Positions 10,830 to 22,019 of a stretch of DNA of 64,000 nucleotides are shown here, piece after piece (the first letter of the stretch is position 1; the number at the start of each line of letters is the position of its first letter). This stretch comes from Ignelater luminosus. Its lineage: Eukaryota; Arthropoda; Insecta; Coleoptera; Elateridae. The stretch spans positions 911,883 through 975,882 of the forward strand of contig VTPC01089963.1 of NCBI GenBank assembly GCA_011009095.1. The letters run 5' to 3'. Made by a program: the position numbers and the translations under genes. Below the pieces are notes generated by a model. That model had not been told where the DNA came from. It was given only the letters and a program-made list of their open reading frames with translations, and did not search any database.

Positions 10830-11255
10830 CAAGTTCTTCACAATTATGGCTATCTGTATATGCCAAATCAGGTATGACATGTAGTGACTTTTTTCAGGGC
10901 CGTTCCAAGCGCGCATGCTTCCCTCAAAGGAGCAGCAAATTGACAAAGAAAGTACACTAAATTCACCAATAACGCATATCCTGAAAGTTTTAAAATTGCA
11001 ATTCTGAAGTTAATGTTGGAAATAAAATTACTTCAGTGCCCTCACTTTTGATGCCGATTAGATCTTCGAGATCATTCCATCTCAGAGGAAATTCGTAAAT
11101 GTATCTACAACCTAGTTAAGCGAATGCTTGTATTTAATATTGTGCTAATATTTAGGGGTGTGATACCCACACTGGTTAGTTAAGTGATGTTTGTACTAGA
11201 AGTAAAGAGCGTTAAAGCTTCTCTAGAAGACTTCCATGTAAATATCGTGGTACAG
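10830..11255. other. Unassigned intergenic sequence
   Basis: No reading frame or repeat that I can recognise between the mariner 2 right end and the next LINE. Confidence 0.4.
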
Positions 11256-11259
11256 GAAG

Positions 11260-12250
11260 GCTAAGCATGAGCTTACAGGAAGGCTACCCTCACAGTAGCT
11301 GCCTTTCACCCCGTCGTTGGTTTCTAATAAGGGGTGGTATTTGGAACGCTTAACAGCGGACGGTTTTCTTGCTCAGGCATAGACAGACAACGGGCTAGTG
11401 TTAGTCACTAGTCGCTTTCTCATCGTCGTCTGCGGTCAAATGCAAATGGTCTGCATATCATAAAAAGATGGTGTAATGGCAAAAGCATTTTTGTCAATCC
11501 ATCTAAGACTAAAGCAATTCTTTTTACCAAGAAGACAAAAACAGAAAGTTTAAACAAACATATATTGTACAGTAGATCTCTGCCGCTCGCTGAAAATATC
11601 AAGTACTTATTAAAGGTGTATACAACTGCTCAGGCAGTCAGACGGCACTAAAAGTGATCTGCGCAGGCAGGATAAGAAATTTTCTTATACAGAAGAGCTT
11701 GCAGCAGCAAAGGGGTTAGTCTCGTCTGGGTTTCTAGGCACAGCTGGATCCACGATAACGAGAAGGCTAATGAACCGACCAGACTCGGAACCGTGGATAC
11801 CTGCTTTGGACCGGAACTCTTTCTAGGAATATCATGACAACAGATCTTGTTATGCCTAAACGCATGAGCTTACGAGACTAATACGCAAGAGCTGGAGGAC
11901 CTTAAGTCTTTTAATTGAAATCTCCAAAGGCTATTGCATCTTAAGAAGACACCTGTCGTTTTGTAGGTGTATAAAAAGACTCAACATGCCCTAAATGTGG
12001 GAATGGCGATGAAATGTTTTTCCACTTTCTTGGAGAATGTGAGTATTATGAAAGGCTGAGATCTAAGACCTTTCAGTCCGTTACCCCAACAAGAAAAGAG
12101 TTGAGCTCTCTAGCCTGAACTGACATCCTCACTTTTGTACGGAAGTCAGGTAGGTTCGGGCAAAAAACAGAGGAAAGAATAGTAGATGGTCGTAGAGGTT
12201 GTTGGTAGTAAAAAAGGCCTATAAGGGTTTAATTGCTGGGCTTTAGCCTT
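11260..12250 (+). pseudogene. R1/LOA-like LINE tail: RT palm, RNase H, zinc knuckle
   Basis: On the plus strand, decayed RT palm motifs come first: LTADGFLAQA followed by a ruined YADD (TDNG) at about 11350-11395, then WCNGKSIFVNPSKTKAILFT at 11470-11530 and LPLAENIKYL at about 11585. Instead of the RT thumb, the sequence soon gives RNase H (VWVSRHSWIHDNEKANEPTR, 11725-11790, followed by LG). So a segment between about 11640 and 11720 has been lost. The carboxy-terminal knuckle CPKCGNGDEMFFHFLGECEY is intact at 11990-12050. The last residues run to about 12240. It is a cousin of the minus-strand tail at 2077-3085. Confidence 0.78.
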
Positions 12251-12254
12251 ACTT

Positions 12255-14770
12255 CAGTGACAATATTAATGATTACCCAGATAATGTAAAACTTCAAGAA
12301 AAAACTAGATTCTCCAACAAAGTATTAGTGTGGTGTGCAATTTCAACAGCTAGGAGTTTGCGATCGTATGTAGGGCAAGTTAGGGATTAACTGTTAAATA
12401 GAAAAAGTTACACTTCTGAATAAAAAATGAATGAAAAAAATGGGTTGATTTCTTAACACATGTTCTTTTCAGGATAATATAATGTTTTGCCATTATGCCA
12501 AAGGATAACGTAGCCTTTGGGCCTAAAAACGACGACCTTTCAGAGACTTCTGGGTAATCCTTTTGAGGATAGTCTATGATAACTAACAGAAAACTTAAAA
12601 TGAAAAGGAATTGAGAGCTAGAATTTTTTAAATGTTACCAGAAATAAAATCTGCCACCATAAAAGAGCTGATATACATACTTAAGACCCCAATCTTAATT
12701 CTAAGAAAACAAATTCTTTATTTTTTTGTTATAGTTCGGGTTATTACTTGTAAATCGATTTTTAACATTTGCTAAAATTGCGAAAAGCAAACATATTTAA
12801 ACATTGAAACGTTTAACATTACAGACATCAACAAAAATGTTTCAACAAATCTGAAATTGCTTACAACGCGCCTATGTTCCCAAACTAAGAAAAGATGAAA
12901 AGATACTTCTAGGCACGAAAATCAGTTTTTGAAGAAAAAAATAAAGACTGGTCTGCCAGACATGGAAAATAACGCACTGTGAGCCGGCCATGCTCCGATG
13001 GTCAAGAGTAGTGGATCACTACAGGTTGTTTGATGAAGAGTAAATCCAAACATTCACTCAGATTAGTTTTATGAGAAAGTTTAAAAAGTAAGAAAAATAA
13101 ACAGAGAGATTGAAGCAATACAATTTAGCCGCAGGGCACAAAAGGTAATTCTAATTAGTTAAACTAATAACCCACTGATGGTGGTCTGGTGACCCTCAGT
13201 CAGATTAGCTTTGTTAAAGAAATTTACAAAAGAAAACTAGCCACGCTGCCTGTCGGTAAAGGGAGCAGTAAGTGGACTAGTGTGCTCACCAGGTAACTTG
13301 CTTGGGTAGGCAGGCAACTTGGTAGAAAGCAAAGTTTAATCCTTTTAATGAAGGTAACCAATAAAGCTGCGTAGCGGCGAAAGAGAAGTTCAAATGGTCA
13401 AAGCAAAGCCTTATTGCAGGTAGAAAACAAATTTTAATCTAAATCATAAAATGAAAAACAGCAACAAACTACGAAACTCGCTCTGAGAACATCTCCATTA
13501 ATGTGCAGATTAACTTTCTCAAACTAAAAGAGAAGTAGCCAAGGAGAGCGTAGAATGGACAAAGCGTTTACTTACTCGGTTTAGCTGCAGATTTAGTTTG
13601 ATTTCTTTCAAAAATGGTAATAGAAGTAAAAAGGGTGAAGAGCAAACGACAGCGACAAAACGCGTCCTAAAGGCAACCAAGACAACTTCTCTAATGGAGT
13701 AGTGAATGACTGCAGATGGTCTGATAAATGGAGAACAAAGCCTGATTGTATAGCCTACACCCTAGAAAAGAACGCCAATTTTGACTGACTAAGCCACCTG
13801 GTGCAAAGACCTACAAATAAGGCAACTTGCTGCATAGGTGCCGCATTAACTAGGTGCTGTGCCTTGGACAATGAGAAAACCGAGATGCACCAAACATAAC
13901 CCTTATTGTCTCACTAAGGCATTAAAAAATTTTGCCATAAGCGCTAAATAGCCTGGCGCCGGCCCTTGTTTATACTGATGATTACGATTTAAGTCTTGAT
14001 ACTTCTTGATCTGGTCTTCTGTTGCTCAACAGGAAATTACATCAATTAGGGGAGACTTGGGCGGCATATGTAGATGAGATGACGTACTGACAATATTTTT
14101 ATAATTAGCCCTCTTGTAATATCTGGTATTAGTGCTACTTTCAGAGCTAGGCAAAAAAACAACATAACTGCGTGGTTTACGTGACCATAGCGTGCTTGGT
14201 TTACGTGTTCTGCTAAGTAAACGAAAATTATTAGTGAAATAACTTTTCTTGCGTAGGATTTGGGTGGGTACAGCTTAAGATTTATCACTTTTTATTAAAC
14301 TATCTAATGTTTCTTCAAATAAGCATTTTATTAGGCAGTGTTCAACGCGGAGTTATTGAGGTTAGGTTACAAGTGAAGGAAAAAAATCAAACGTCTGTAT
14401 AATAATCCAGTATCAAAAATAGTAGCTGATGAACAACCTGTTCTTAGCTTAGAATATATTAAGAATGCTTTGGCAACATCACTGAAGGTCAACACTATTT
14501 CCTGAAATTTCCTTTAAAACGTTCTACCAAAAAAAAAGGGAAACAGTAAGCGTAATAAATTCTTCATCAACATTATTGAAAAGGAAAGTTAAACAAGCTG
14601 GTGTTTCCTCAGTACTGCGCCATCGGAATGGCTCTGTCATTTGTCTGGGCAGACCAGTAAGCGCTCAGCGTCTTGTGCTTTTTCACATTCACATCTATTG
14701 TCCTCTGTATATCATCATCTTTTTAAATTCTATTTGTATCGCGAGGTGTTGTTTCTGAACCTGTTGGGGG
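12255..14770. other. Unassigned region with faint internal repetition
   Basis: No protein motif recognised on either strand. Between about 13050 and 13750 short phrases recur in diverged form. AATGG(A/T)-type words followed by CAAAGC occur near 13394, 13553 and 13728, and CAGATTA(G/A) followed by a T-rich word near 13060, 13200, 13505 and 13585. This suggests an old tandem array with units of roughly 160-175 bases, but the similarity is weak. Confidence 0.3.
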
Positions 14771-14779
14771 CTTTCCAAG

Positions 14780-16600
14780 TAGGATATAGTAACTGACTAC
14801 CTGCTGTTAGCTCCTCTTTCTGTTCCAAGACCTCAGCAGGGAGAGTTGCTTGCCCAGCTGACAGCGGCATCTTCCGGCAGTGGTTTCTACTACATCCGTG
14901 GGATTTATACAGCTTTTCCTAGATTTTAATCTTGTTTGATACCTCTGTTGTCCAAACAAGGGATGCCTTGGGTCAACTGCTTGTTTCTTCCTCTCAACTT
15001 TCCTTCTAATAGATGGAGGAGCAATATTTATGATGGGATAAATTGTATCTGTTGGAGTGGGCTTTAAACATCCAGATATTATCCGGCCAGCGTCATTTAC
15101 TGCACAGTCGACTGTATGGGTGCATGCAGAGCGACCCCATACTGGACCTGAGTATTTCGCAATCGAGAGATGTAAGGCCAAAGCAGAGGTTCGGAGCACA
15201 ATTGGTTGAGCTCCACAAGTAGTACCAGTCAGTTTGCGAATTATATTATTCCTAGACGATATTTTTGCCTTGGTGTCGTGATAGTGCACTTTATAGGTCA
15301 GTGTACGGTCCAATTTAATTCCTGAGTATTTTGGCTCAGTGCAGTGTTCCAAAGGTTGTCTCCTCCAGGTTATATTTAGTCTTCTTCTCGCCTGGCGGTT
15401 ATTAAGATGGCAGGTGCCTACTTGGGTTTTCTTAGGGATCGATTTCAACGAGTTCCTGTCGAAGTAGTCTGCTAGCTGTTCCAAGGTGGACGATAATTTA
15501 CATTATATCTCTTCGAAACCTCTCCCCTCATGCAGACAAAAACGCCTCGTTGCAGGGTCGCATGGTATATCGTTAGCGTATGTATATATTATAAAGAAGT
15601 GATGCAAGTCTACGTCGTTGTGGAAAGCTCTTCTTCTGGTTACTCTAACGACTGCTTTTCAATTGAAGAATAACGTAAAAACGACGGTTTTAGAGTTTTC
15701 TCTAACTTTAGATTCTAAACTTGGATACTGCCGTCATTAACAAAAAGTATCGCGATTATATAGTTCTTGGTACCTCTCGAGCGGGGTCTTCGATTCTTTG
15801 TGGAGTCCTGAGACATATTCCGTTCTACATCCTCTTGATATATCTTTCTGTGATATCTTTTTTAACACCTCAACAAATGTTTCACAGTTCTCTAGTTTAG
15901 TAGGCTCAATTTTAGTTACTTTATCATATAATTCTTTTGTAAAAACCTTCCACTTTGCCTTTTTAAAGTTGAAGCGTCTCTTGAGGGGGACTATCTCTGA
16001 ATATACGGCATCTAACACCTCACAAACTATTGGTCTATGTTGTGTTTTTGGAATTGCGTCCATAACGAATTTCGTGTGAGGTCAGCTAGCCTTCTACTCG
16101 CAAAAAGGCATCGAAATTGCACCCTCTTCTCCATCTGCTAAAAGATGTGGGTAGCTTTCAATTTTAGGTCCTTTTTTCCAGCCCATATCTTTAAGTCCTC
16201 CCAATTTTTGTCGGTTTCACTGTAACCCAACTCAGTGCTATGGCAATTGAAATTTCCCATAATCTGGTATTTCTGATTGAGGAAGTTATATGGTTCCTGA
16301 AAGTCAAAGCTGGCGTTGGGGGGTTTATACACGGACGTGATTGTGTACCCTTTTACCTCAATAGTAAGAATTTAAATATCGTTATTACAAGTGAAAGAAG
16401 TTGAAAGAACTTCCAGTTGAGGGTTTAGAATTATGGCGTTTCATATTTTTTATATTTGGTCTGCCTCTATTTGACCCTCAACGGGTTTCCTGGACTAGTA
16501 AAATATAACATTTCTTTTTATCACATATGTCAGATAATAAAACTTCTTTATGTACAGATATTCTTTCAATCTTTATTGAAGTCGTCACCAGGATTGGTTT
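14780..16600 (-). pseudogene. CR1/Jockey-like LINE ORF2, internally deleted
   Basis: On the minus strand the endonuclease region starts near 16530 (SDICDKKKCYILLVQETR), followed by VYKPPN-type and GNFNCHSTELGYSE motifs (16200-16320). The spacer (HRPIVCEVLDAVYSEIVPLK at about 15990-16045, RGCRTEYVSGLH at 15800-15840) leads to the RT. Only its end remains: a fused remnant near 15540-15600, then a clean 225-codon frame (14807-15484). That frame has LADYFDRNSLKSIPKKTQVG, RNNIIRKLTGTTCGAQP, ALALHLSIAKYSGPVWGRSA and CLKPTPTDTIYPI. The palm with the catalytic YADD is missing. The long clean carboxy-terminal frame suggests a fairly young copy compared with its neighbours. Confidence 0.8.
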
Positions 16601-16604
16601 AGAA

Positions 16605-17875
16605 AGAAACTGTTGGTTTTTCATCTCTTCTTAACTTTCGTTTGTTTCTTTTTGGTGATCCGGTTTTGGAAAGATTGGCCGATTAAGTCGTTTCCAGGGG
16701 ACGCTCAATTCTTCTCAGTTTTGAGATCTTGAAGAATTGTTGAGGGGCTGTACTTATGTTAGTAACTCCAGGAGTTACACATCCTTCGAATATCTAGAAC
16801 TCTGTTTTTAACAAATAACCTCCATCTTAAGCTTAGTATGGTCAATACGTCTGTTCTACTGAAATCGCAGATATTTTTGTTAAAATTCGCAGATATCTTG
16901 TGGAAGCTTGATTGATTTGTTCCTTTAGTCATTCTGAAGTTCTCGACTTCTTTTAGAATAAACCTTTAGACTTTTCAGGAATAGTCGAGGTTGTTTTTGA
17001 AATTTAATCTGTACTCTCTATCGGCTTAGTCTGACTTTTGACAGGTAAGATAACGGATTCAGTGTTAAACAGAATAATAGTAGATTTTGTGAATTGTCTC
17101 GACATATTTCTTCAATTATGAACTTTAACTTCAACGAGTACAAATTACTTTCACGAATTCTTGTCTTCGAGTTTGATATTCAACTGTGGAGTGTCCTAAA
17201 TATGTTAGGATGAAGTTTAGAACGGCTTAAGAATCCATACTAATGTTTTAAGATTTGACTTCAGCCTGTTTCATGATAAGGGCATTGACAGAAACTTGCT
17301 CTTTGCAGACAAGAGTAGCTCATTGTTATGTTTTATGCTCATGATGTTTTGGTACTAGCTAGAAGTATCGATAAATCTTCATCATCTTATTTTTAGTAAG
17401 CAAGTGAGTAAAAAATTTTAAAAATTTAGATATGGAAACTAGGCCATTGAGTATTCTTGAATGTAACATCCAATGTCATTTGCCAACATTTCTTTCTATG
17501 TCTAGAAACTATTTATTTCACTTGATGATTACAGTTAGCACTCTTAGACTAGATTCTCTGCCAATGTTCTTTGAAGTTTTGCTGATCAAATAGTCCAGTG
17601 AATGCCCAATGTAGAGGACATGGATTTTCTTTTGAGGAATGTGTTGGGGGTAGTTAGGAGGTAAAGATACTAAAAGAAAAATCTTACCTAGCCTTGGCAA
17701 ATTGTAGTTGTAGCAATTTGAAGAATTAATTAATTAATTATTAATTTCGAAATTCGAAAACTCGAGAAGAATTTTAAGGTTTTAAGAAAAGAAATTTTCA
17801 AGTTACTTTCGAAAAATTAAAAACCTTTTATTAAAATAAAACACTTCACAATAAATTTAATAGGAATTTTGATAA
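16605..17875. other. Unassigned AT-rich sequence
   Basis: No recognisable coding or repeat structure apart from a short TTAA/ATTAATTA run at about 17725-17750. Part of it may be the decayed 5' end of the minus-strand LINE that precedes it. Confidence 0.4.
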
Positions 17876-17878
17876 AAA

Positions 17879-18345
17879 TTATAAGAAGAATAATTTAATA
17901 ATATTTCCCAGAAAGGCAGGATGAAAACAACTCGTCTTGGCCTGGCTCTTGGAACGAGAGGGTTCGGAATCTGCCTCCAACTCCAAAACTGAAGCCAACA
18001 GGAATTGTGAATCCCCGTCGTCGTCTTCATCCGTTTCCTGAACATCGGATTCAGTGCCCGCAGGGGAGGTTGGGAAGGGTTCATCTGCGTCATCATCCTC
18101 GTTCTTTAAAACGGGCACCCCGTTTAAACAGTTCCCCTAGCAGTTGTGGCATAAAAGGGAACAATCCATGAAAACACTTTTGCAGCTACATCTGTCACTG
18201 TTTCAATCTTCAATGCATTTGCAAAAAATCAAGTCCAAAATCTCCTTTGGTGCTGCTGGGTCTTTGGTCAGCACCGGAGCTAGATAAAGATGGGGCCGGG
18301 TATCACAGATAATGTAATCAGCAAGTGGGTTGAGGGAATGAGTGC
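17879..18345 (-). pseudogene. Carboxy-terminal Cys-rich fragment of a conserved protein of unknown function
   Basis: The minus strand reads PLADYIICDTRPHLYLAPVL, TKDPAAPKEILDLIFCKC, a stop, CSCKSVFMDCSLLCHNC, and then a long acidic tail (VPVLKNEDDDADEPFPTSP and onward to 17879). The pattern of a proline-alanine lead, a Cys-rich CxC/CxxC knuckle and an acidic end resembles, from memory, the end of a dispersed family of uncharacterised animal proteins. The matching amino-terminal and middle part of the same family lies just to the right on the opposite strand. I cannot give a function. Two stops lie in the Cys-rich part. Confidence 0.5.
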
Positions 18346-19200
18346 AACTCATGACGTCTGCATTTCACTGGAAGAGTTCTGTGGAGTTCACTTTACTTCG
18401 AGTGAGCAGCGTAGAGATTTTGGGGAAACACGCATAACAAAAGATATGCTGACATTGTAAAACTCATAACGTGGCTAGAAGATTCCTTTCCTGAAACCAT
18501 TTACATTATCTCGATAGCCACAGGGGTGGTGGGAGATGACACAATCAACTGCCATGACGCTATAACATGTGACAAACAAGCAATAAATAAAATGGCAGCA
18601 TTGCCATTTTTAGATGTCAGATTGTCAAGCAAAGACGAGGTATTCCCTATTTCCTCTATTAGTTTATTCATCAAGATGCATGATGAAAACATTGCAGTAG
18701 ACCCTTTCCTACTCTTCCAAAGAGAAATTTACAAAAATAAGGATGAAGATTTGAAGGATTTTTTGCAATACGAATGGGCCCCATTTCCATTTCCCTTGGC
18801 TTTATTCAATGAAGGTGATATAAAAAAAATAAAAAATCTGTCCTGTTCCAGCTGTTTGAACCAACCAACGAAAGCGTACATCTACCAAACTTTAATATGG
18901 TTATTGATGAGAAATTTCTCATACATATGGTCATCTGGCAAAGGGGATCTTCAGTTTCCGCAATTTGTAGTGGATACGTGAAATTCGTCAAGGCCCACTA
19001 CCCAGAGAGGAGATATACAGTTGTTTTAGATGGATATAATAATTCACCGAACAGCATTAAGGCGGCAGAACAGAGAAGACGCTACCGAACGAAAAAGTCG
19101 GTAGATATTCATTTCAGTCTGGACACAAAATTACAGTGAATCAAGAACTATTCCTTTCTAATCAGCAAAATAGAGACAGACTGATCAACCTACAACAAGC
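18290..19200 (+). pseudogene. Amino-terminal/middle fragment of the same conserved unknown protein
   Basis: On the plus strand the order is: GPGITDNVISKWVEGMSATH; DVCISLEEFCGVHFTSSEQR; then, after a one-base shift, YADIVKLITWLEDSFPETIY; then SIATGVVGDDTINCHDA (18510-18560). A clean frame of 152 codons (18526-18981) holds LPFLDVRLSSKDEVFPISS, DPFLLFQREI and DFLQYEWAPFPFPLALFNEG. Another shift leads to IDEKFLIHMVIWQRGSSVSA, YVKFVKAHYPERRYTVVLDG and KSVDIHFSLDTKL (18897-19139). The last recognisable piece is NQELFLSNQQNRDRLINLQQ at 19141-19200. The block order matches an uncharacterised animal family I recall; a PIN-like nuclease fold is only a guess. An RTE-like LINE cuts it off. Confidence 0.55.
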
Positions 19201-22015
19201 ATTAGAAACAAAGATACAATAATGAAAAACTCGTAACAGAAATAGTGAAAGAATTATTGAACAAAAATGATGAGATGATTGTAGAAATAAAGAATATTAG
19301 GACAGAACAAAAAAAAACTTAAACATGATTAAATAATTGAAAGAAAGAAACGAAGGTCTGGAAAAAAACTAGGAAAAGCGAATAGAAAAATAGAAAGGTT
19401 AGAAAAAGACAAGAAACAAAACAATCTGATTATCAAAGGCATACAGATTGACACAAATAACAGCAAGAGCATTTCATACGGAAATAGTTGGAACTAAAGG
19501 TTAAACTAAGAAAAGTGGCAACAATAGGAGAGAAGATATGCGTCATAGAAACAGAAGACCTAACGAATGAAATCAACATACTAAGGAATAAAAACAAAAC
19601 TAAGTAATATTAAGGACCAGAAGGTAGTTATAGAATCAGATTTGACAGAAAGAGAGAAAGATATACAGAGGGAGATTAGAAAACAATCAAAAGAAAAAAG
19701 AATCAAAGGTAACCAGACAAGAATTGGATGCAAAAAATTAAATATAAATGGGAAGGAATGGAGATGGGATGAAAGCGAGGATAAACTGAAAGAAATAGTT
19801 GTAAACAGGAAGTCAAAAAACTAACCAAAAACATAACAAAGATTGGATCTCAGGCAACAAAAAAGGTAAGAACAAGGATAGGAATATGGGCAAAACATAT
19901 AAACGAAAGAAAAAGACAATTTTGGGAATATGAAATGCGAAAAAGACAATAACGAATGATACGTACATGCATAAGGCAAGGGATATAAAAAGAAATCAGA
20001 TAATAAAATTTGGAACTCGGAATATTAAAACTCTGAGGGAATAGAAGATGCGCTGACGGAAGAAACAGCCAAAATTAAATTGGATTATGTAGGGATTACC
20101 GAAACAAAAAGGAAAAACAAAAGTCTTCGACAATTGACAAATGGATATTGGATGAATTGGACAGATGTAAAAGAAGAGGAAAATTGAAGAACCGGCGCAG
20201 CAACATTGATGAGGAAAGAGAAGATGAAATACGTGAAGAAGGAGAACCTAATAAACAAAAGGCTGTTATCCATAAATATAAAAGAAGGAGAAGATAATGA
20301 AGAATTGACAGTGATATATGGGTATGGACCAAATGAAGATGCTAAAAAAATGCAGAAAAGGAAAAGTTTTTTAGAGACTTGCAAGAAGAAGTCGACATAA
20401 CAGAAAATAAAGTAATAATTATGTGGATAGAGTTGGCAATGAAAATGAAAGAATTGAGTGGTGTCTAGGAATACCCGGAGAACAGGCAAGAAATGAGAAT
20501 GGAAAAAGGATAATAGAATTCTATCTAGAGCATGAGCTGAAAATAGGACACTCACATTTTAAGAAAAAATTTACCAGACAGATGCCAAGTAGGAAAGAAA
20601 AATCAATAACTGATTACTTCTTAACTAACAAAAAATTATGGAAAAAAGTAAAAGACATTCAAGTAGGAAGGGAACCAGAGATCGGAAGTGATGATTTCCT
20701 CCTGGAATTAATATAGACATGTACAAACGACAATAAGCGAGAGTAAAAGAAAAGTAGTAAACGACCGAATCAAATGCTGTAACTTAGAGAACAAGATATA
20801 AAAGAAAAATTTCAGTCTACTTTAGTAAGAATGCTAGCAAACCCTGACTCTGAATTAGACAAGGAAGAGAGATGGAATACATTTAAAAATTCAATCCTAA
20901 CAGCAGCCGAACAAAGTTGTGGATCTTTGAAAATAGTAAATAGAAGCATGAAAAAGTCAAATTGGTGAATGAAGAAATTAAAGATGGAAATAAAAGATAA
21001 GAAGGGTAAATGGAAAAAATATTTACAAACTAAAGACCCTATGGATTATGAATTTTATAAGGAACAAAGAAAAGTGGCCGAAATAGAAGTGAAAAAAATG
21101 AAAAAAGAATCCTGGAAAAAGTTTGGTAAAAGAATGAAAGACGCGTATAAAAAAAACCAAAAAAAAAAGGTAACAGCCCTAACAAATATCAAAGACAAAG
21201 GGGAAAATTATAGCAGAAGAAAACGAGATTATGGAAAGATGGAAAAAATATTTTAGGGAGCTTTTAGAAGGTAAATATACAGAGAATATAGAAAATGAAG
21301 CACGCCAGCAAAAAACCCAATTAAAGAACGGAATACGCACACAAAACCAGAAGATGTAATAAGCTTAGAAAAAATCAAAGATGCAATCAATAAAATAAAA
21401 AGGGGAAAAGCAGCAAGACAAGACATCGCTGCAGATATGTTGAACGCACTATCAGACCAGGCACTATATGATATGGGAAAGATTATGAACGATGTGACAG
21501 AAAACGAAGCGCCGATAGATTGGATGATAGGAATTATAACCACTAAATTACAGAGGAATCACCTAGTACGGTTGCAAAGATATATGAAAGAATTTTAGAG
21601 AAAATACTGAGAGAACATTTAGAAGGAACACTAGAAGAAACCCAATTCGGATTCAGACCAAATAGAGGGATAAATGACGCAATATTCATTATGAGGCACA
21701 TATTAGAAAAAGCATTTAGAAGAAAAAATAGAAGAAAGTCAGCTATGATGGTATGGAGATGTGAAACGTATGGAGGATAGCAAAATAGACAAGTATATGA
21801 AGCAAAAGTGACGAGGAAGTGACATAAAGGAAGACCACGAAAGGCTTGGTTTGAAAAAGTGAGAAAGGTCGGGATAGAGAAAGCTGTGGCATGGAAAGAC
21901 ATAAACCAGGCTGTGCAAGAGAGAAAGGGATGGAGAAGAAGTAGAAGTAGAATCATACCTTTATTAGCTCAAAATTTTTTCGGTTGGTTTTTCATATGAA
22001 TTCTTTGAGATTTAA
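19200..22015 (+). mobile_element. RTE-like LINE with ORF1, RT core deleted
   Basis: ORF1 remains are at 19200-19960: a Lys/Glu-rich coiled-coil-like segment (RKIERLEKDKKQNNLIIKGI), then NIKDQKVVIESDLTEREKDI and KLNINGKEWRWDE. The endonuclease runs from about 20000 to 20720: LDYVGITETKRKNKSLRQ, VIYGYGPNED, a GDLNGRVG-like metal-binding motif and GSDDFLLEL. The final motif is normally SDH, so the catalytic His is Asp. The linker (20960-21260) and RT opening (21640-21730: QFGFRPNRGINDAIFIMRHI) follow. The sequence then jumps at about 21735 to the carboxy terminus: a diverged MVWRCETYGG region, then GRPRKAWFEKVRK, AWKDINQAVQERKGWRR. Most of the RT, including FADD, is absent. Confidence 0.8.
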
Positions 22016-22019
22016 ATAC

